Shown in pieces: positions 25,496 through 33,540 of a stretch of 55,383 bases of DNA. The stretch is taken from positions 1 through 55,383 of the forward strand of contig NZ_CAJMEH010000006.1 in assembly GCF_905212365.1 (NCBI RefSeq). The letters run 5' to 3'. Source of the stretch: an uncultured Phascolarctobacterium sp. GTDB lineage: Bacteria > Bacillota > Negativicutes > Acidaminococcales > Acidaminococcaceae. The notes beneath the pieces are model-generated. The model was not told the DNA's origin and did no database searches. It saw nothing but the letters and a program-made list of their open reading frames with translations. Position numbers and translations under genes: made by a program. Numbering within the stretch: the first letter of the stretch is position 1; each line of letters begins with the position of its first letter.

Positions 25496-26146
25496 TTACT
25501 TTTCTAATTTTTCCAAACACTTCCGCAGGCATGCGAACCTTTCGGCCTCCAAAGCAAAAGCGCCCGCTGTAACCGCCTCGACTAAGCTTGCTCCCGCATA
25601 TTTTTCGGTAGCTGCCAAATAGGCATACAATACGTGACGGCTGCGGTTACTTAATTTATTTTGCTGCCCGCGGCAATTATTTACGCTATCCACATATTCC
25701 TGACACACATTATATAAATTTATAAACTCGCCGCTTTCCGCCGTTTCAGGGCGCAGCACTTCCAAAAGCAGATCTTCCAAATAGCCGCTGCGCCATCTTT
25801 TCCCTTGCAATCTGCCGGGAAAGAAAAAATGCGCGCAATAAGGTATTTTAAAGAAGTAAGCGCTGCCGCGAACCACATCCAGCAGCTCTCTGCGCTCCTC
25901 CAAATTATTCCCGGCGTCGGCAAAAACAATAATTCTGCGCACTCGCTCGCTGCCCGGTATCAAGGGCAAGCGCTGAGCCAAAACAGAAAGCTGCTCCATA
26001 CTGCGAAAAATCAAAAACTGACCTTGCGGCAAAGCTACCTTTTGTTTCTGCAAATACTGCATATAGGCCTGTACAAACTGCGCTATTTCCCTGCGCTCGC
26101 ACAGCAGCAAAAATTCGCTGTTAATAACAAGCTGCTGCTTAGGCAT
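25496..26146 (-). CDS. TOPRIM/DUF3226-like protein, degenerate paralogue
   Basis: I start at the ATG at 26146, which has AGGTG 6 nt upstream; a GTG at 26155 is also open. The 216-residue protein aligns by eye with the next gene upstream: EFLLLCERREIAQFV against CLLLCEGMDEMQFL, VRRIIVFADAGNN against VERIAIMRDAETD, FFFPGRLQGKRWRSGYLEDL against the PGKDEQGNW...LEDL block, and YLAATEKYAGASLVEA against YLSATDKYVGMKVGEA. Shared gene order and these blocks point to duplication. Acidic residues of the TOPRIM metal site (E-G...D and the second D) are changed, so it may be a non-catalytic subunit. It overlaps the upstream gene by 8 nt. GC is a little higher than in its paralogue. Confidence 0.7.
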   Translation of the reverse strand: MPKQQLVINSEFLLLCERREIAQFVQAYMQYLQKQKVALPQGQFLIFRSMEQLSVLAQRLPLIPGSERVRRIIVFADAGNNLEERRELLDVVRGSAYFFKIPYCAHFFFPGRLQGKRWRSGYLEDLLLEVLRPETAESGEFINLYNVCQEYVDSVNNCRGQQNKLSNRSRHVLYAYLAATEKYAGASLVEAVTAGAFALEAERFACLRKCLEKLEK

Positions 26147-26819
26147 CGGCAGCACCTGTAGCTAAAATAGTCAAAAACTTTTTCAGTTCCCCTAACGCTA
26201 CATTATCCCAATCGTATGCACCCGCTCTAGCCGCTTCTCCTACCTTCATGCCAACATATTTATCTGTAGCCGAAAGATAAAAATGCAGTTGATTTTTATG
26301 CTGCCGTTTAAATTTATGCCCGCGCAGCTTTACGCATTCTTGCAAAAAACTACTGCTTAACGCTCGCGCTTGCCTTTTACTTAACTCATGCTCTTCGCTT
26401 TCACGAAAAATTTCCAAGCATAAATCCTCCAACGTACCATTTTGCCAATTACCTTGCTCATCCTTTCCCGGCAATAAAAAATAAGGATATGGGCTTATAA
26501 TTTTCTGCAGCTCTGGGTCATTTGCCAAAACCGTATTCAAACTGCTAACTGCCGCCAAACTATCGGTTTCCGCATCCCGCATAATGGCAATACGTTCTAC
26601 TTCATCAAAATTACCCGTGCCTTTAAGCGCAAGTAAATATTTAGCTAAATCCCTAATGCCGCCAAAATCCAGGATTTGAATTTTATCATACGCAAAATTT
26701 TCCCGAAGCAATTTATCATTTAAATACCATATCAGGAATTGCATTTCATCCATGCCTTCGCAAAGCAAAAGACACGGCTTCTTAATTTCGTCTTTTCTGT
26801 TATTATTCTCCTTCCTCAT
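26139..26819 (-). CDS. TOPRIM-fold DUF3226-like protein
   Basis: The 226-residue protein starts with a polar tail, then CLLLCEGMDEMQFLIWYL, which matches the TOPRIM opening strand with the catalytic Glu. IAIMRDAETDSL supplies the D-containing second motif. The middle PYFLLPGKDEQG...TLEDLCLEIF and the YLSATDKYVGMKVGEAARAG tail are what I associate with DUF3226. TOPRIM proteins paired with AAA ATPases (OLD, PARIS AriB) act as nucleases. It lies 4 nt after the ATPase gene, has an AAGGTGATTCA leader, and overlaps its paralogue. A TOPRIM nuclease effector in a defence module is my leading reading; the family call is by eye. Confidence 0.7.
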   Translation of the reverse strand: MRKENNNRKDEIKKPCLLLCEGMDEMQFLIWYLNDKLLRENFAYDKIQILDFGGIRDLAKYLLALKGTGNFDEVERIAIMRDAETDSLAAVSSLNTVLANDPELQKIISPYPYFLLPGKDEQGNWQNGTLEDLCLEIFRESEEHELSKRQARALSSSFLQECVKLRGHKFKRQHKNQLHFYLSATDKYVGMKVGEAARAGAYDWDNVALGELKKFLTILATGAADA

Positions 26820-26823
26820 TGAA

Positions 26824-27900
26824 TCACCTTACCTCCATCTCAGCGTTTAAGGCAAATTCTATCATCTCGCTATCAAAATAATGCGCTTTAATATTTTCGT
26901 TTCTTTTATCTAATCTTATATAAGCCATTTTCTCCAAATGTCCAGAAGTTCTTAAAGCATCAACAGCCCCCTGCAGCAAATCCCAACTGTGCGTATTAGC
27001 AATAATTTGACAACCATGTTCTATTGCAGTGTATCCTAACAATCCCCACATTTTCTGATACATACTATAATGAAAACCGTTTTCTATTTCATCCAACAAA
27101 ATAATACTGCCAGGATTAGCGATAATGCCAAGCAAAATATTTAATAGCCGATTCATGCCGTCGCCCATATAGGAAATGGGCATTTTACGTCCGTCCTCTA
27201 AAATAGCATAAAGATATCCCGCAGCGCCTTTCATAATCGTTTGCACATCTTTCAATGTCGGTTCAAATATGCGTAACGCTTTGATAATCATGTCTTTTTC
27301 ATCATTTAAGACTAAGTTTCCAAACCATTGCGCCAGCATATTAGCGTCAAAAAGAGTTTCTGATTTAAATAGCAAAACCATTTGCAGTTTTTGTTTATCC
27401 AGCTCTTTCTTGTGAGTATAATTAATACTCAGCCCACTTTCAGAAATATTATAATAACCTCTTTCTTCTAAGTTTGGAGATTGATATTCTAAATACAAGG
27501 GGTAATTATTAGGTATGCCTCCTGTTTGCAGGAACAAATTATTCGGCAAAGATATTTTTTCATCAGAAGAAGCTATTCTACCATCTTTCACCAAGGTTAA
27601 TTGATTTTTATTTCCATCATTATGATGCAAAGCTATTCGCAGTTTTTCCTCAGAGTTAAAATTATAGAATAACGGCTCCCATAATCGCTCTGCTGTCATC
27701 AACGGCTGATCATTCATGTGACGCAAAAAATTCATCTGAAAAAAACAATTGGGATTAGCGTGAGCATAGATAAACAACAAAGCTTCTAAAACGCTCGTTT
27801 TTCCAGAATTATTTTTGCCGCCAAAAATAGTAATTGGAGCTAACTCAGTATTAAATTTTTTAAAGCCGCGGAAGTTCTCTAATTCAATTTTATTGATCAT
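26824..27900 (-). CDS. AAA family ATPase (AAA15/21, OLD/SMC-like)
   Basis: The 358-residue ABC-type ATPase opens with IELENFRGFKKF and a Walker A GGKNNSGKTS. It has a signature-like region ISYMGDGMNRLLNI (about residue 245), Walker B SIILLDEIENGFH and a C-terminal switch IIANTHSWDLL. This is the layout of AAA15/AAA21 ATPases in OLD and PARIS systems. The gene is clearly more AT-rich than the LPS genes before it, which suggests transfer. Its ATG is 4 nt past the glycosyltransferase stop, with the ribosome site (GAGGAT) inside that gene's end, so it rides on the LPS operon. It probably senses a trigger and controls the two TOPRIM-like proteins. Confidence 0.85.
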   Translation of the reverse strand: MINKIELENFRGFKKFNTELAPITIFGGKNNSGKTSVLEALLFIYAHANPNCFFQMNFLRHMNDQPLMTAERLWEPLFYNFNSEEKLRIALHHNDGNKNQLTLVKDGRIASSDEKISLPNNLFLQTGGIPNNYPLYLEYQSPNLEERGYYNISESGLSINYTHKKELDKQKLQMVLLFKSETLFDANMLAQWFGNLVLNDEKDMIIKALRIFEPTLKDVQTIMKGAAGYLYAILEDGRKMPISYMGDGMNRLLNILLGIIANPGSIILLDEIENGFHYSMYQKMWGLLGYTAIEHGCQIIANTHSWDLLQGAVDALRTSGHLEKMAYIRLDKRNENIKAHYFDSEMIEFALNAEMEVR

Positions 27901-27904
27901 GATT

Positions 27905-28948
27905 CTATCCTCGCTCTTCCAGCATTTTCTCCGCCGCCGCTGCTACCTGCTCCACCGTCAAGCGCGTCATGCACTGCATATCATCGCATTTATGCTTCAT
28001 GCCGCCGGCGCAGCCCAAGCACGGCGGTTTGGCCGTTACAATAAGAGCGTCCTCGGTATAAGGCCCGTATAGCTTAGGACTGGACGGCCCGTACATAGCA
28101 ACAATAGGCACTTTTTGGCTGATAGCTACATGCATCGGCCCGCTGTCGTTGGTAATAATCAGGCTGCAGCGGCGCATAGCGGCTGCTAAGCCGCCGATAG
28201 TAAAGCTTCCCGTCGCCACAACGGGAATTGTCTTCATATAACCGACAGCCTCCTGCACCATTTCTTCATCCATCGTACCGCCAAAGAATACCGGCTTATA
28301 GCCCTTGCCTGCCAAAATATCCGCTACCCTGGCAAAGCGCTCCGGCGCCCAGCGTTTAGTCACCACCGCGCTGCCAATATTAAAGCCCACCAATTTATCG
28401 CTGCCGAACACGCCATGCTCGCGCCAAAATTCTTCGGCGTGCTGCATGTGCTCCTCGCTGGGAAAAATCTCCAGGCCGTTATGCTCCAGCTTTGGCACGC
28501 CTAACTGAGTCAAAACGTCCAAATACATATCGGCAGCATGAATCTTGCGATTCAAAGGCGTAAACACATCCCACAAAGGTTTAAACAGCGTATGCGTAGT
28601 GCCTGCGCGCAGTTTGGTTTTAGTCAGTGCGCAAATAAAAGAACAACGCTCGTTAGGATGCAGATTTATCAGCACGTCAAAATCCATTTTGCTCAAGCGG
28701 CGGGCGCAAGCAGCTAAAGCCAGCAGGCTGTTGTCGCGGCCTTTTTTATCTATGGTGATTACCTCGTCTAAATACGGATTATGCAAAACCACGTCCTTGA
28801 GCTTTTCATCCGCCAGAAAAGTAATATGCGCCGTAGGCGCAGCCTTGCGCAGCGCATGAATAAAGGGCGTAGTCAGCGTTAAATCGCCCAGATGCATTAA
28901 AAATGTAACTAATATTTTCTTTCCATCTAACTCAACCGCTTTAACCAT
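27905..28948 (-). CDS. GT9 heptosyltransferase (WaaF/WaaQ-like)
   Basis: The 347-residue GT-B enzyme has the GT9 pattern: ILVTFLMHLGDLTLTTPFIH at the N-terminus and the donor-site segment IITNDSGPMHVAISQKVPIV near residue 265. A TKRWAPERFA block also fits. A four-Cys cluster (CLGCAGGMKHKCDDMQC) lies near the C-terminus; the paralogue next door has a similar one. It should add an ADP-heptose unit to the LPS inner core at the cytoplasmic face of the inner membrane. It overlaps the heptosyltransferase upstream by 8 nt and precedes the AAA ATPase by 4 nt. Confidence 0.85.
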   Translation of the reverse strand: MVKAVELDGKKILVTFLMHLGDLTLTTPFIHALRKAAPTAHITFLADEKLKDVVLHNPYLDEVITIDKKGRDNSLLALAACARRLSKMDFDVLINLHPNERCSFICALTKTKLRAGTTHTLFKPLWDVFTPLNRKIHAADMYLDVLTQLGVPKLEHNGLEIFPSEEHMQHAEEFWREHGVFGSDKLVGFNIGSAVVTKRWAPERFARVADILAGKGYKPVFFGGTMDEEMVQEAVGYMKTIPVVATGSFTIGGLAAAMRRCSLIITNDSGPMHVAISQKVPIVAMYGPSSPKLYGPYTEDALIVTAKPPCLGCAGGMKHKCDDMQCMTRLTVEQVAAAAEKMLEERG

Positions 28949-29993
28949 CAGCGTTCACCTTTTTTCGATAGATTTCGTATACCATTTCCGGCGTAATATC
29001 ATGCATACAATGCCAATTATCACATTTTTTCTTCAAACAGCCTGCACATGCCGCCGGAGACAGCAGCACCGTAGAATTTGTACTGCCGTACGGCCCGGTA
29101 CGGTCGGCTTTCGTCGGCCCGTACATAGCGACCAAGGGCTTTTTCAAAGCCGCGGCAAAATGCAAAGGACCTGTATCCGCGCTGATATAAAAACTGCATC
29201 CTTTAATAAGCGCCGCCAGCTCTCGCAAGGAAGTTTGTCCGGTCAGGTCGATTATCAAAGGAGAAGCGCACTGCTCAGCAATAGCTTTACCTTTGGCCGC
29301 ATCGTCAGGCCCGCCGGCCAAAACTATACAATCGCCTGCCGCGGTAATTTTTTGCGCCAAAGCCACATAATGCGCCACAGGCCACTCCTTGGTAACCCAC
29401 CTTGCGCCGGGCACAATGACTACATAAGCGCCTCCTTGCCAGCCACGCTCCCGTAATTTCGCCTGCACGCCAGCGGTTTCTTTGCTTAAATCAGGCATGG
29501 GAAACTGCACGTCGTCCAAGCTGTCTATCTGCGCGCCCAAATAGCGAGCTACATCCAAATAGCGTTCGATAACGTGCGCCTTGCTATGGCTGCCGCAGAT
29601 AGCCTTACTGATGAAGCCGCTGCCTTCGCGCATTTCGCAATAACCAATGCGATTATCGCAGCCGCTGATCGCCGCCAGTACCGCGCTTTTAAACAAGCCC
29701 TGCATATCGATTACCAAATCAAAACGCTTGCTGTGCAGCAAGGCGCGCATCTGACAAAAATATTTCAGCTTGTCGGCCACGCCCATTTTATTAAATTTTA
29801 CCTTATCAAAATACAACACCTCGTCGATAACCGGCTGGTCTGGTACAAATCCGGCAAATTGCGGATGCACCAGCCATGTTATGCGGGCGTGGGGAAAGGG
29901 CTGCCGCAAAGCTGCCGCCAAGGGCAGCGTATGCAAAATATCTCCCAAGGAGCTCATTTTGATAAGTAAAATATTTTTGTATTCCATTCCCAT
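28941..29993 (-). CDS. waaC: LPS heptosyltransferase I-like (GT9)
   Basis: I choose the ATG at 29993 (AAAGAGAG upstream); a TTG at 30005 and an ATG at 29987 are alternatives. The roughly 350-residue protein opens ILLIKMSSLGDILHTLPLAA, a near-signature of WaaC. It has PGARWVTKEWPVAHYVAL in the acceptor domain and FYISADTGPLHFAAALKKPL as donor site. CAGCLKKKCDNWHCM is a four-Cys cluster near the C-terminus. WaaC adds the first heptose to Kdo-lipid A. It lies downstream of gmhB in the heptose operon, so enzyme and substrate genes are together. The gene symbol is by similarity. Confidence 0.85.
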   Translation of the reverse strand: MGMEYKNILLIKMSSLGDILHTLPLAAALRQPFPHARITWLVHPQFAGFVPDQPVIDEVLYFDKVKFNKMGVADKLKYFCQMRALLHSKRFDLVIDMQGLFKSAVLAAISGCDNRIGYCEMREGSGFISKAICGSHSKAHVIERYLDVARYLGAQIDSLDDVQFPMPDLSKETAGVQAKLRERGWQGGAYVVIVPGARWVTKEWPVAHYVALAQKITAAGDCIVLAGGPDDAAKGKAIAEQCASPLIIDLTGQTSLRELAALIKGCSFYISADTGPLHFAAALKKPLVAMYGPTKADRTGPYGSTNSTVLLSPAACAGCLKKKCDNWHCMHDITPEMVYEIYRKKVNADG

Positions 29994-30017
29994 GCTCTCT
30001 TTCAATCCTAAGGGAAA

Positions 30018-30518
30018 TTATCCAAGTATGCCTTTAACAAACTCCAGCAGATTACCGCCCTTAAACAAATAGCCCTTGATACCGGCAGCCTCCGCCGCCT
30101 CCACATCGCGCTGGCCGTCGCCAATTAAAAAGCTCTGCTCTTTATCGATATCATATTCGTCAAAGGCCTGCAGCAGCATGCCCGGCTTTGGCTTGCGGCA
30201 ATCGCAGTCGCAACTGTATTCCGGCACAACGCCCTCCTTATGATGGGGGCAATAATAAATCTTTTCAATTTTGCCGCCGGCCGCAGCAAGCTCCCGCTGC
30301 ATATAAGCGTGCAGCTCCTGCATTTGCTCCACAGTATAATAACCGCGAGCGATGCCGCTTTGATTCGTCACGATAAAGAGCTTGTATCCCAAAGCGGTCA
30401 AATAAGCCGCCGCCTCTTTAGCGCCGTCAACCCAGCGCAGCTCCTCAATTTTATAAAGATAGGCCACGTCCACATTGAGAACGCCGTCCCTATCAAAAAA
30501 GACAGCCTTATCCTTCAT
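30018..30518 (-). CDS. gmhB: D-glycero-D-manno-heptose 1,7-bisphosphate 7-phosphatase (HAD)
   Basis: The start is placed at the ATG of MKDKAVFFDRDGVLN (30518); an ATG six bases upstream is equally possible. The 166-residue HAD phosphatase shows the nucleophile motif FFDRDGVLN and FIVTNQSGIARG (motif 2). YYCPHH...CDCDCRKP is the zinc-binding Cys/His loop typical of GmhB, with Lys of motif 3, and GDGQRDVEAA is motif 4. It removes the 7-phosphate before HldE adds AMP. It overlaps the hldD stop, so translation is coupled. Confidence 0.9.
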   Translation of the reverse strand: MKDKAVFFDRDGVLNVDVAYLYKIEELRWVDGAKEAAAYLTALGYKLFIVTNQSGIARGYYTVEQMQELHAYMQRELAAAGGKIEKIYYCPHHKEGVVPEYSCDCDCRKPKPGMLLQAFDEYDIDKEQSFLIGDGQRDVEAAEAAGIKGYLFKGGNLLEFVKGILG

Positions 30519-31482
30519 AAACATAATAACCGCCGGTCTTATCCAAAAGCTGGCAATATTCCTCAGCCGCTTCTTCAATAGGCGTAAAGCCGCCGTCATA
30601 GCCTGCGGCTAATAAATTAGTCGCATCCGCTTCCGTAAAGCTTTGATATTTACCCTTCAAAATTTCCGGGAAGGGCACGTATTCCAGCTCGCCGCTGCCA
30701 AAATGCTGCAGCACGGCCTTCGCCAATGTGTTGAAGGGATGAGCGTGACCCGTACCGCAGTTGAAAATGCCGCTGATTTCCGGATGCTCCCAGAAGTAGA
30801 AGTTTACCTTCACCACGTCCTTAACGTAAATAAAGTCGCGGGTTTGCTCGCCGGGGCCGTAGCCGTCGTACTCGCCGAACAGCTTTACCTTATGCTCAGC
30901 TTTCCATTGATTGTACATTTGGAAAATCATAGACGCCATTTTGCCCTTATGATTTTCCTGCGGACCGTAAACATTGAAATAACGCAGGCCCACTACCTGG
31001 CTTTGAGCGGCAGGCAGCAAGCGGCGCAAATAATTATCAAAGAAAAGCTTGGAAAAAGCGTAGACGTTCAGCGCCTCCTCGCAGGCTGGCTCCTCTTTAA
31101 AGCCATGGGCGCCGCTGCCATAGGTGGACGCAGAGGAAGCGTACATCAGCTGAATTTTGCGGTCCAGGCAGAAATGCAGCACATTTTTCGTATACTCAAA
31201 ATTATTTTCCATCATGTACTTGCCATTATACTCCATAGTATCGGAGCAAGCGCCCTCATGGAAAATAACGTCGATTTTATCATGATTGAATTTACCGGCC
31301 TTCAGCGCGTCCATAAAGGCGTACTTATCCATATAATCGTGTACCTTCAGGCCCTGGATATTTTTAAACTTCACCATATTGGTCAGATTATCGACTACTA
31401 AAATGTCGTCGATACCGCGGTCGTTCAAACCCTTGACAATATTGCTGCCGATAAAACCGGCGCCGCCAGTTACAATAATCAT
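30508..31482 (-). CDS. hldD: ADP-glyceromanno-heptose 6-epimerase
   Basis: The 324-residue SDR enzyme makes ADP-L-glycero-D-manno-heptose. The NAD(P)-binding loop is IIVTGGAGFIGSNIVKGL. The catalytic region has SSASTYGSG with the YAFSKLFFDNYL Tyr-x3-Lys-like pattern, and GLRYFNVYGPQENHKGKMAS is a hallmark of HldD/RfaD. It sits between hldE and gmhB with short overlaps at both ends. This is the last step before the heptosyltransferases. Confidence 0.95.
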   Translation of the reverse strand: MIIVTGGAGFIGSNIVKGLNDRGIDDILVVDNLTNMVKFKNIQGLKVHDYMDKYAFMDALKAGKFNHDKIDVIFHEGACSDTMEYNGKYMMENNFEYTKNVLHFCLDRKIQLMYASSASTYGSGAHGFKEEPACEEALNVYAFSKLFFDNYLRRLLPAAQSQVVGLRYFNVYGPQENHKGKMASMIFQMYNQWKAEHKVKLFGEYDGYGPGEQTRDFIYVKDVVKVNFYFWEHPEISGIFNCGTGHAHPFNTLAKAVLQHFGSGELEYVPFPEILKGKYQSFTEADATNLLAAGYDGGFTPIEEAAEEYCQLLDKTGGYYVYEG

Positions 31483-32969
31483 AATTTACCCTCCTTAACC
31501 ATCTTAGCAATCTTTTCTACTACGCCAGTAGTGGAGTAGCCGTCTTCAAATTCTATAATGCGCACCTCGCCGGCATATTCGCGTCCTGCAACCTCCTCCG
31601 GCTTATAATCGCCGCCCTTAACTAAAATATCAGGGCGGATTTTTTCAATAAGCTCCGTCGGCGTATCCTGATCGAACAGCACCACCGCGTCCACACAGGC
31701 CAAAGCCGCTAAAACCCGCGCCCGGTCCAGCTCGTGTACCAGGGGCCGCGTTTCTCCCTTCAAGCGGCGCACGGAAGCGTCCGTATTCAGGCCCACAATC
31801 AGGTGCTTGCCCAGATTGCGCGCCTTTTCCAAATAAGTCACATGACCAACATGCAGGATATCAAAGCAGCCGTTGGTGAAAACAATTTTCTCACCGCAGG
31901 CTTTCCAGGTAGCGGCCAAGGAAGCAATCTCCTGCCAGCTCAGCGTGCGGTAGCCCCTTCCCTGCTTACGTTCCTCCGTCAGCAAATCCTTAAGCAGCTC
32001 GTCCCGATGCACGGGATAAGTGCCAACCTTAGCCACTACGATGCCGGCAGCACGGTTAGCCATATAAATAGCGTCTTTCAAAGGCAGCTTGCCCGCCGCA
32101 CCGGCCAGCAACGTTGCCGCTACCGTATCGCCTGCGCCCGACACATCGAAAACCTCGATCGCCGTTGCCGGACTGTGCAGCACCTCGTGATCGTTAATCA
32201 GCGACATGCCCCGCTCGCTGCGGGTTACTACTACATTTTTTATATAGTACTTATCCTTAGCGGCTCGCCCCTTTCCCACAACCGCCGCATCCTCATTGTC
32301 CTTTTGGCAGCCTGCTGCCTCGCACATTTCCTTTAAATTAGGCGTAATGAAATCGCAGCCGCTGTACTTCGTCCAATCTGCGCCCTTAGGGTCGATGAGC
32401 ACGGGAATATTATAAGCGTGACCTTCGTTAATCACCCACTGGCAAAAATCGTCGGAGCAAACGCCTTTGGCATAATCGGACACAATAATGCCGTCCAGCC
32501 CATCGTCCAGCAATCCGGCCAGCCACTGACGCAACGCCACTATTTCCTCCGGATACAAATCTCCAGTTTCTTCAAAATCAAGACGCAGCATTTGCTGATT
32601 GCCGCCCAATACACGCAACTTAGTAATGGTTTTGCGGCGCTCGCTTTTCACCAAACCGCTGTAATCGATACCGGCGTCGGCCATTAAGCGTTCCAACAGG
32701 ACCCGGTTATCATCGTCGCCGGTAACGCCGCCCATAAATACTTGGCATTCCAAATGCGCCAGATTAGCCGCTACGTTAGTCGCTCCGCCCAGCACCGATT
32801 TAATGCGGTTGATTTTTGTTACAGGCACCGGCGCTTCGGGAGAAATACGCTTTACCTCGCCATGAAAATAACGGTCCAGCATCACGTCGCCAATAACGGC
32901 GATTTTTAATTTTTTTATTTGCTCTGCTAAAAAAGTTGTTACAGCCAAGCCTGCCACTCTATTCACCAT
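31479..32969 (-). CDS. hldE: Bifunctional heptose 7-phosphate kinase / heptose 1-phosphate adenylyltransferase
   Basis: The 496-residue protein fuses a PfkB kinase domain with a cytidylyltransferase-like domain. The kinase shows VIGDVMLDRYFHGEVKRISP, LGGATNVAANLA and DVSGAGDTVAATLLAGAAG. The transferase from about residue 355 shows FTNGCFDILHVGHVTYLEKA and VGLNTDASVRRLKG. It phosphorylates heptose 7-phosphate and, after GmhB, attaches AMP. It overlaps gmhA by 11 nt and hldD by 4 nt. Confidence 0.95.
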   Translation of the reverse strand: MVNRVAGLAVTTFLAEQIKKLKIAVIGDVMLDRYFHGEVKRISPEAPVPVTKINRIKSVLGGATNVAANLAHLECQVFMGGVTGDDDNRVLLERLMADAGIDYSGLVKSERRKTITKLRVLGGNQQMLRLDFEETGDLYPEEIVALRQWLAGLLDDGLDGIIVSDYAKGVCSDDFCQWVINEGHAYNIPVLIDPKGADWTKYSGCDFITPNLKEMCEAAGCQKDNEDAAVVGKGRAAKDKYYIKNVVVTRSERGMSLINDHEVLHSPATAIEVFDVSGAGDTVAATLLAGAAGKLPLKDAIYMANRAAGIVVAKVGTYPVHRDELLKDLLTEERKQGRGYRTLSWQEIASLAATWKACGEKIVFTNGCFDILHVGHVTYLEKARNLGKHLIVGLNTDASVRRLKGETRPLVHELDRARVLAALACVDAVVLFDQDTPTELIEKIRPDILVKGGDYKPEEVAGREYAGEVRIIEFEDGYSTTGVVEKIAKMVKEGKL

Positions 32970-33522
32970 CCACCAGCTCGCACAAAATATGTCCGATTAA
33001 AATATGCATTTCCTGCGCCCGCGCCGTCACCTTAGCCGGCACGGCAATACATTGGTCGCACAGCTCTGCCATTTTGCCGCCGCCAGCCGCCGTCATGCCT
33101 ACGCAGTACACGCCCATAGCTTTAGCCAGCTCAACGGCCTGCACCACGTTGGCGCTGTTGCCGCTGGTAGAAATGCCCACCAGCACGTCGCCGGGTTTAG
33201 CCAGCGCTTCCACCTGGCGCACAAAAACCTTGTCATAACCGTAATCGTTGCCCACTGCCGTTAAAATAGACGTGTCCACCGTTAAAGCGATGGCAGGCAA
33301 GCCGCGGCGCTCCTTTTGAAAGCGCCCCACAAATTCAGCCGCCAAATGCTGGCTGTCGGCAGCACTGCCGCCGTTACCGCCAAACAGCACCTTATTGCCC
33401 GCCGCCAGGGCTTTTTTTATCTCCGCGGCAATCACCTCGATCTGCGCCAAAATATTGCTGTGCAGAACGGCGTGCGCCACTTCCAGGTGGTCTAAAAATC
33501 TTTGCTCAATAATTTTTTGCAT
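32959..33522 (-). CDS. gmhA: Sedoheptulose 7-phosphate isomerase
   Basis: I start at the ATG at 33522, with GAGGTTAGC upstream. The 187-residue SIS-domain enzyme converts sedoheptulose-7-P to D-manno-heptose-7-P, the first committed step of LPS heptose. Visible are LFGGNGGSAADSQHLAAEFV (substrate loop), VGISTSGNSANVVQA and the C-terminal EMHILIGHILCELV block with metal-binding Glu and His. It lies 18 nt after the lptD-like gene and heads the heptose genes. Confidence 0.93.
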   Translation of the reverse strand: MQKIIEQRFLDHLEVAHAVLHSNILAQIEVIAAEIKKALAAGNKVLFGGNGGSAADSQHLAAEFVGRFQKERRGLPAIALTVDTSILTAVGNDYGYDKVFVRQVEALAKPGDVLVGISTSGNSANVVQAVELAKAMGVYCVGMTAAGGGKMAELCDQCIAVPAKVTARAQEMHILIGHILCELVDGE

Positions 33523-33540
33523 AATCGCTAACCTCAAATT

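Noticed and set aside
30643..31401. Plus-strand open frame within hldD
   Set aside because: Antisense to a well-supported epimerase gene and without family features.
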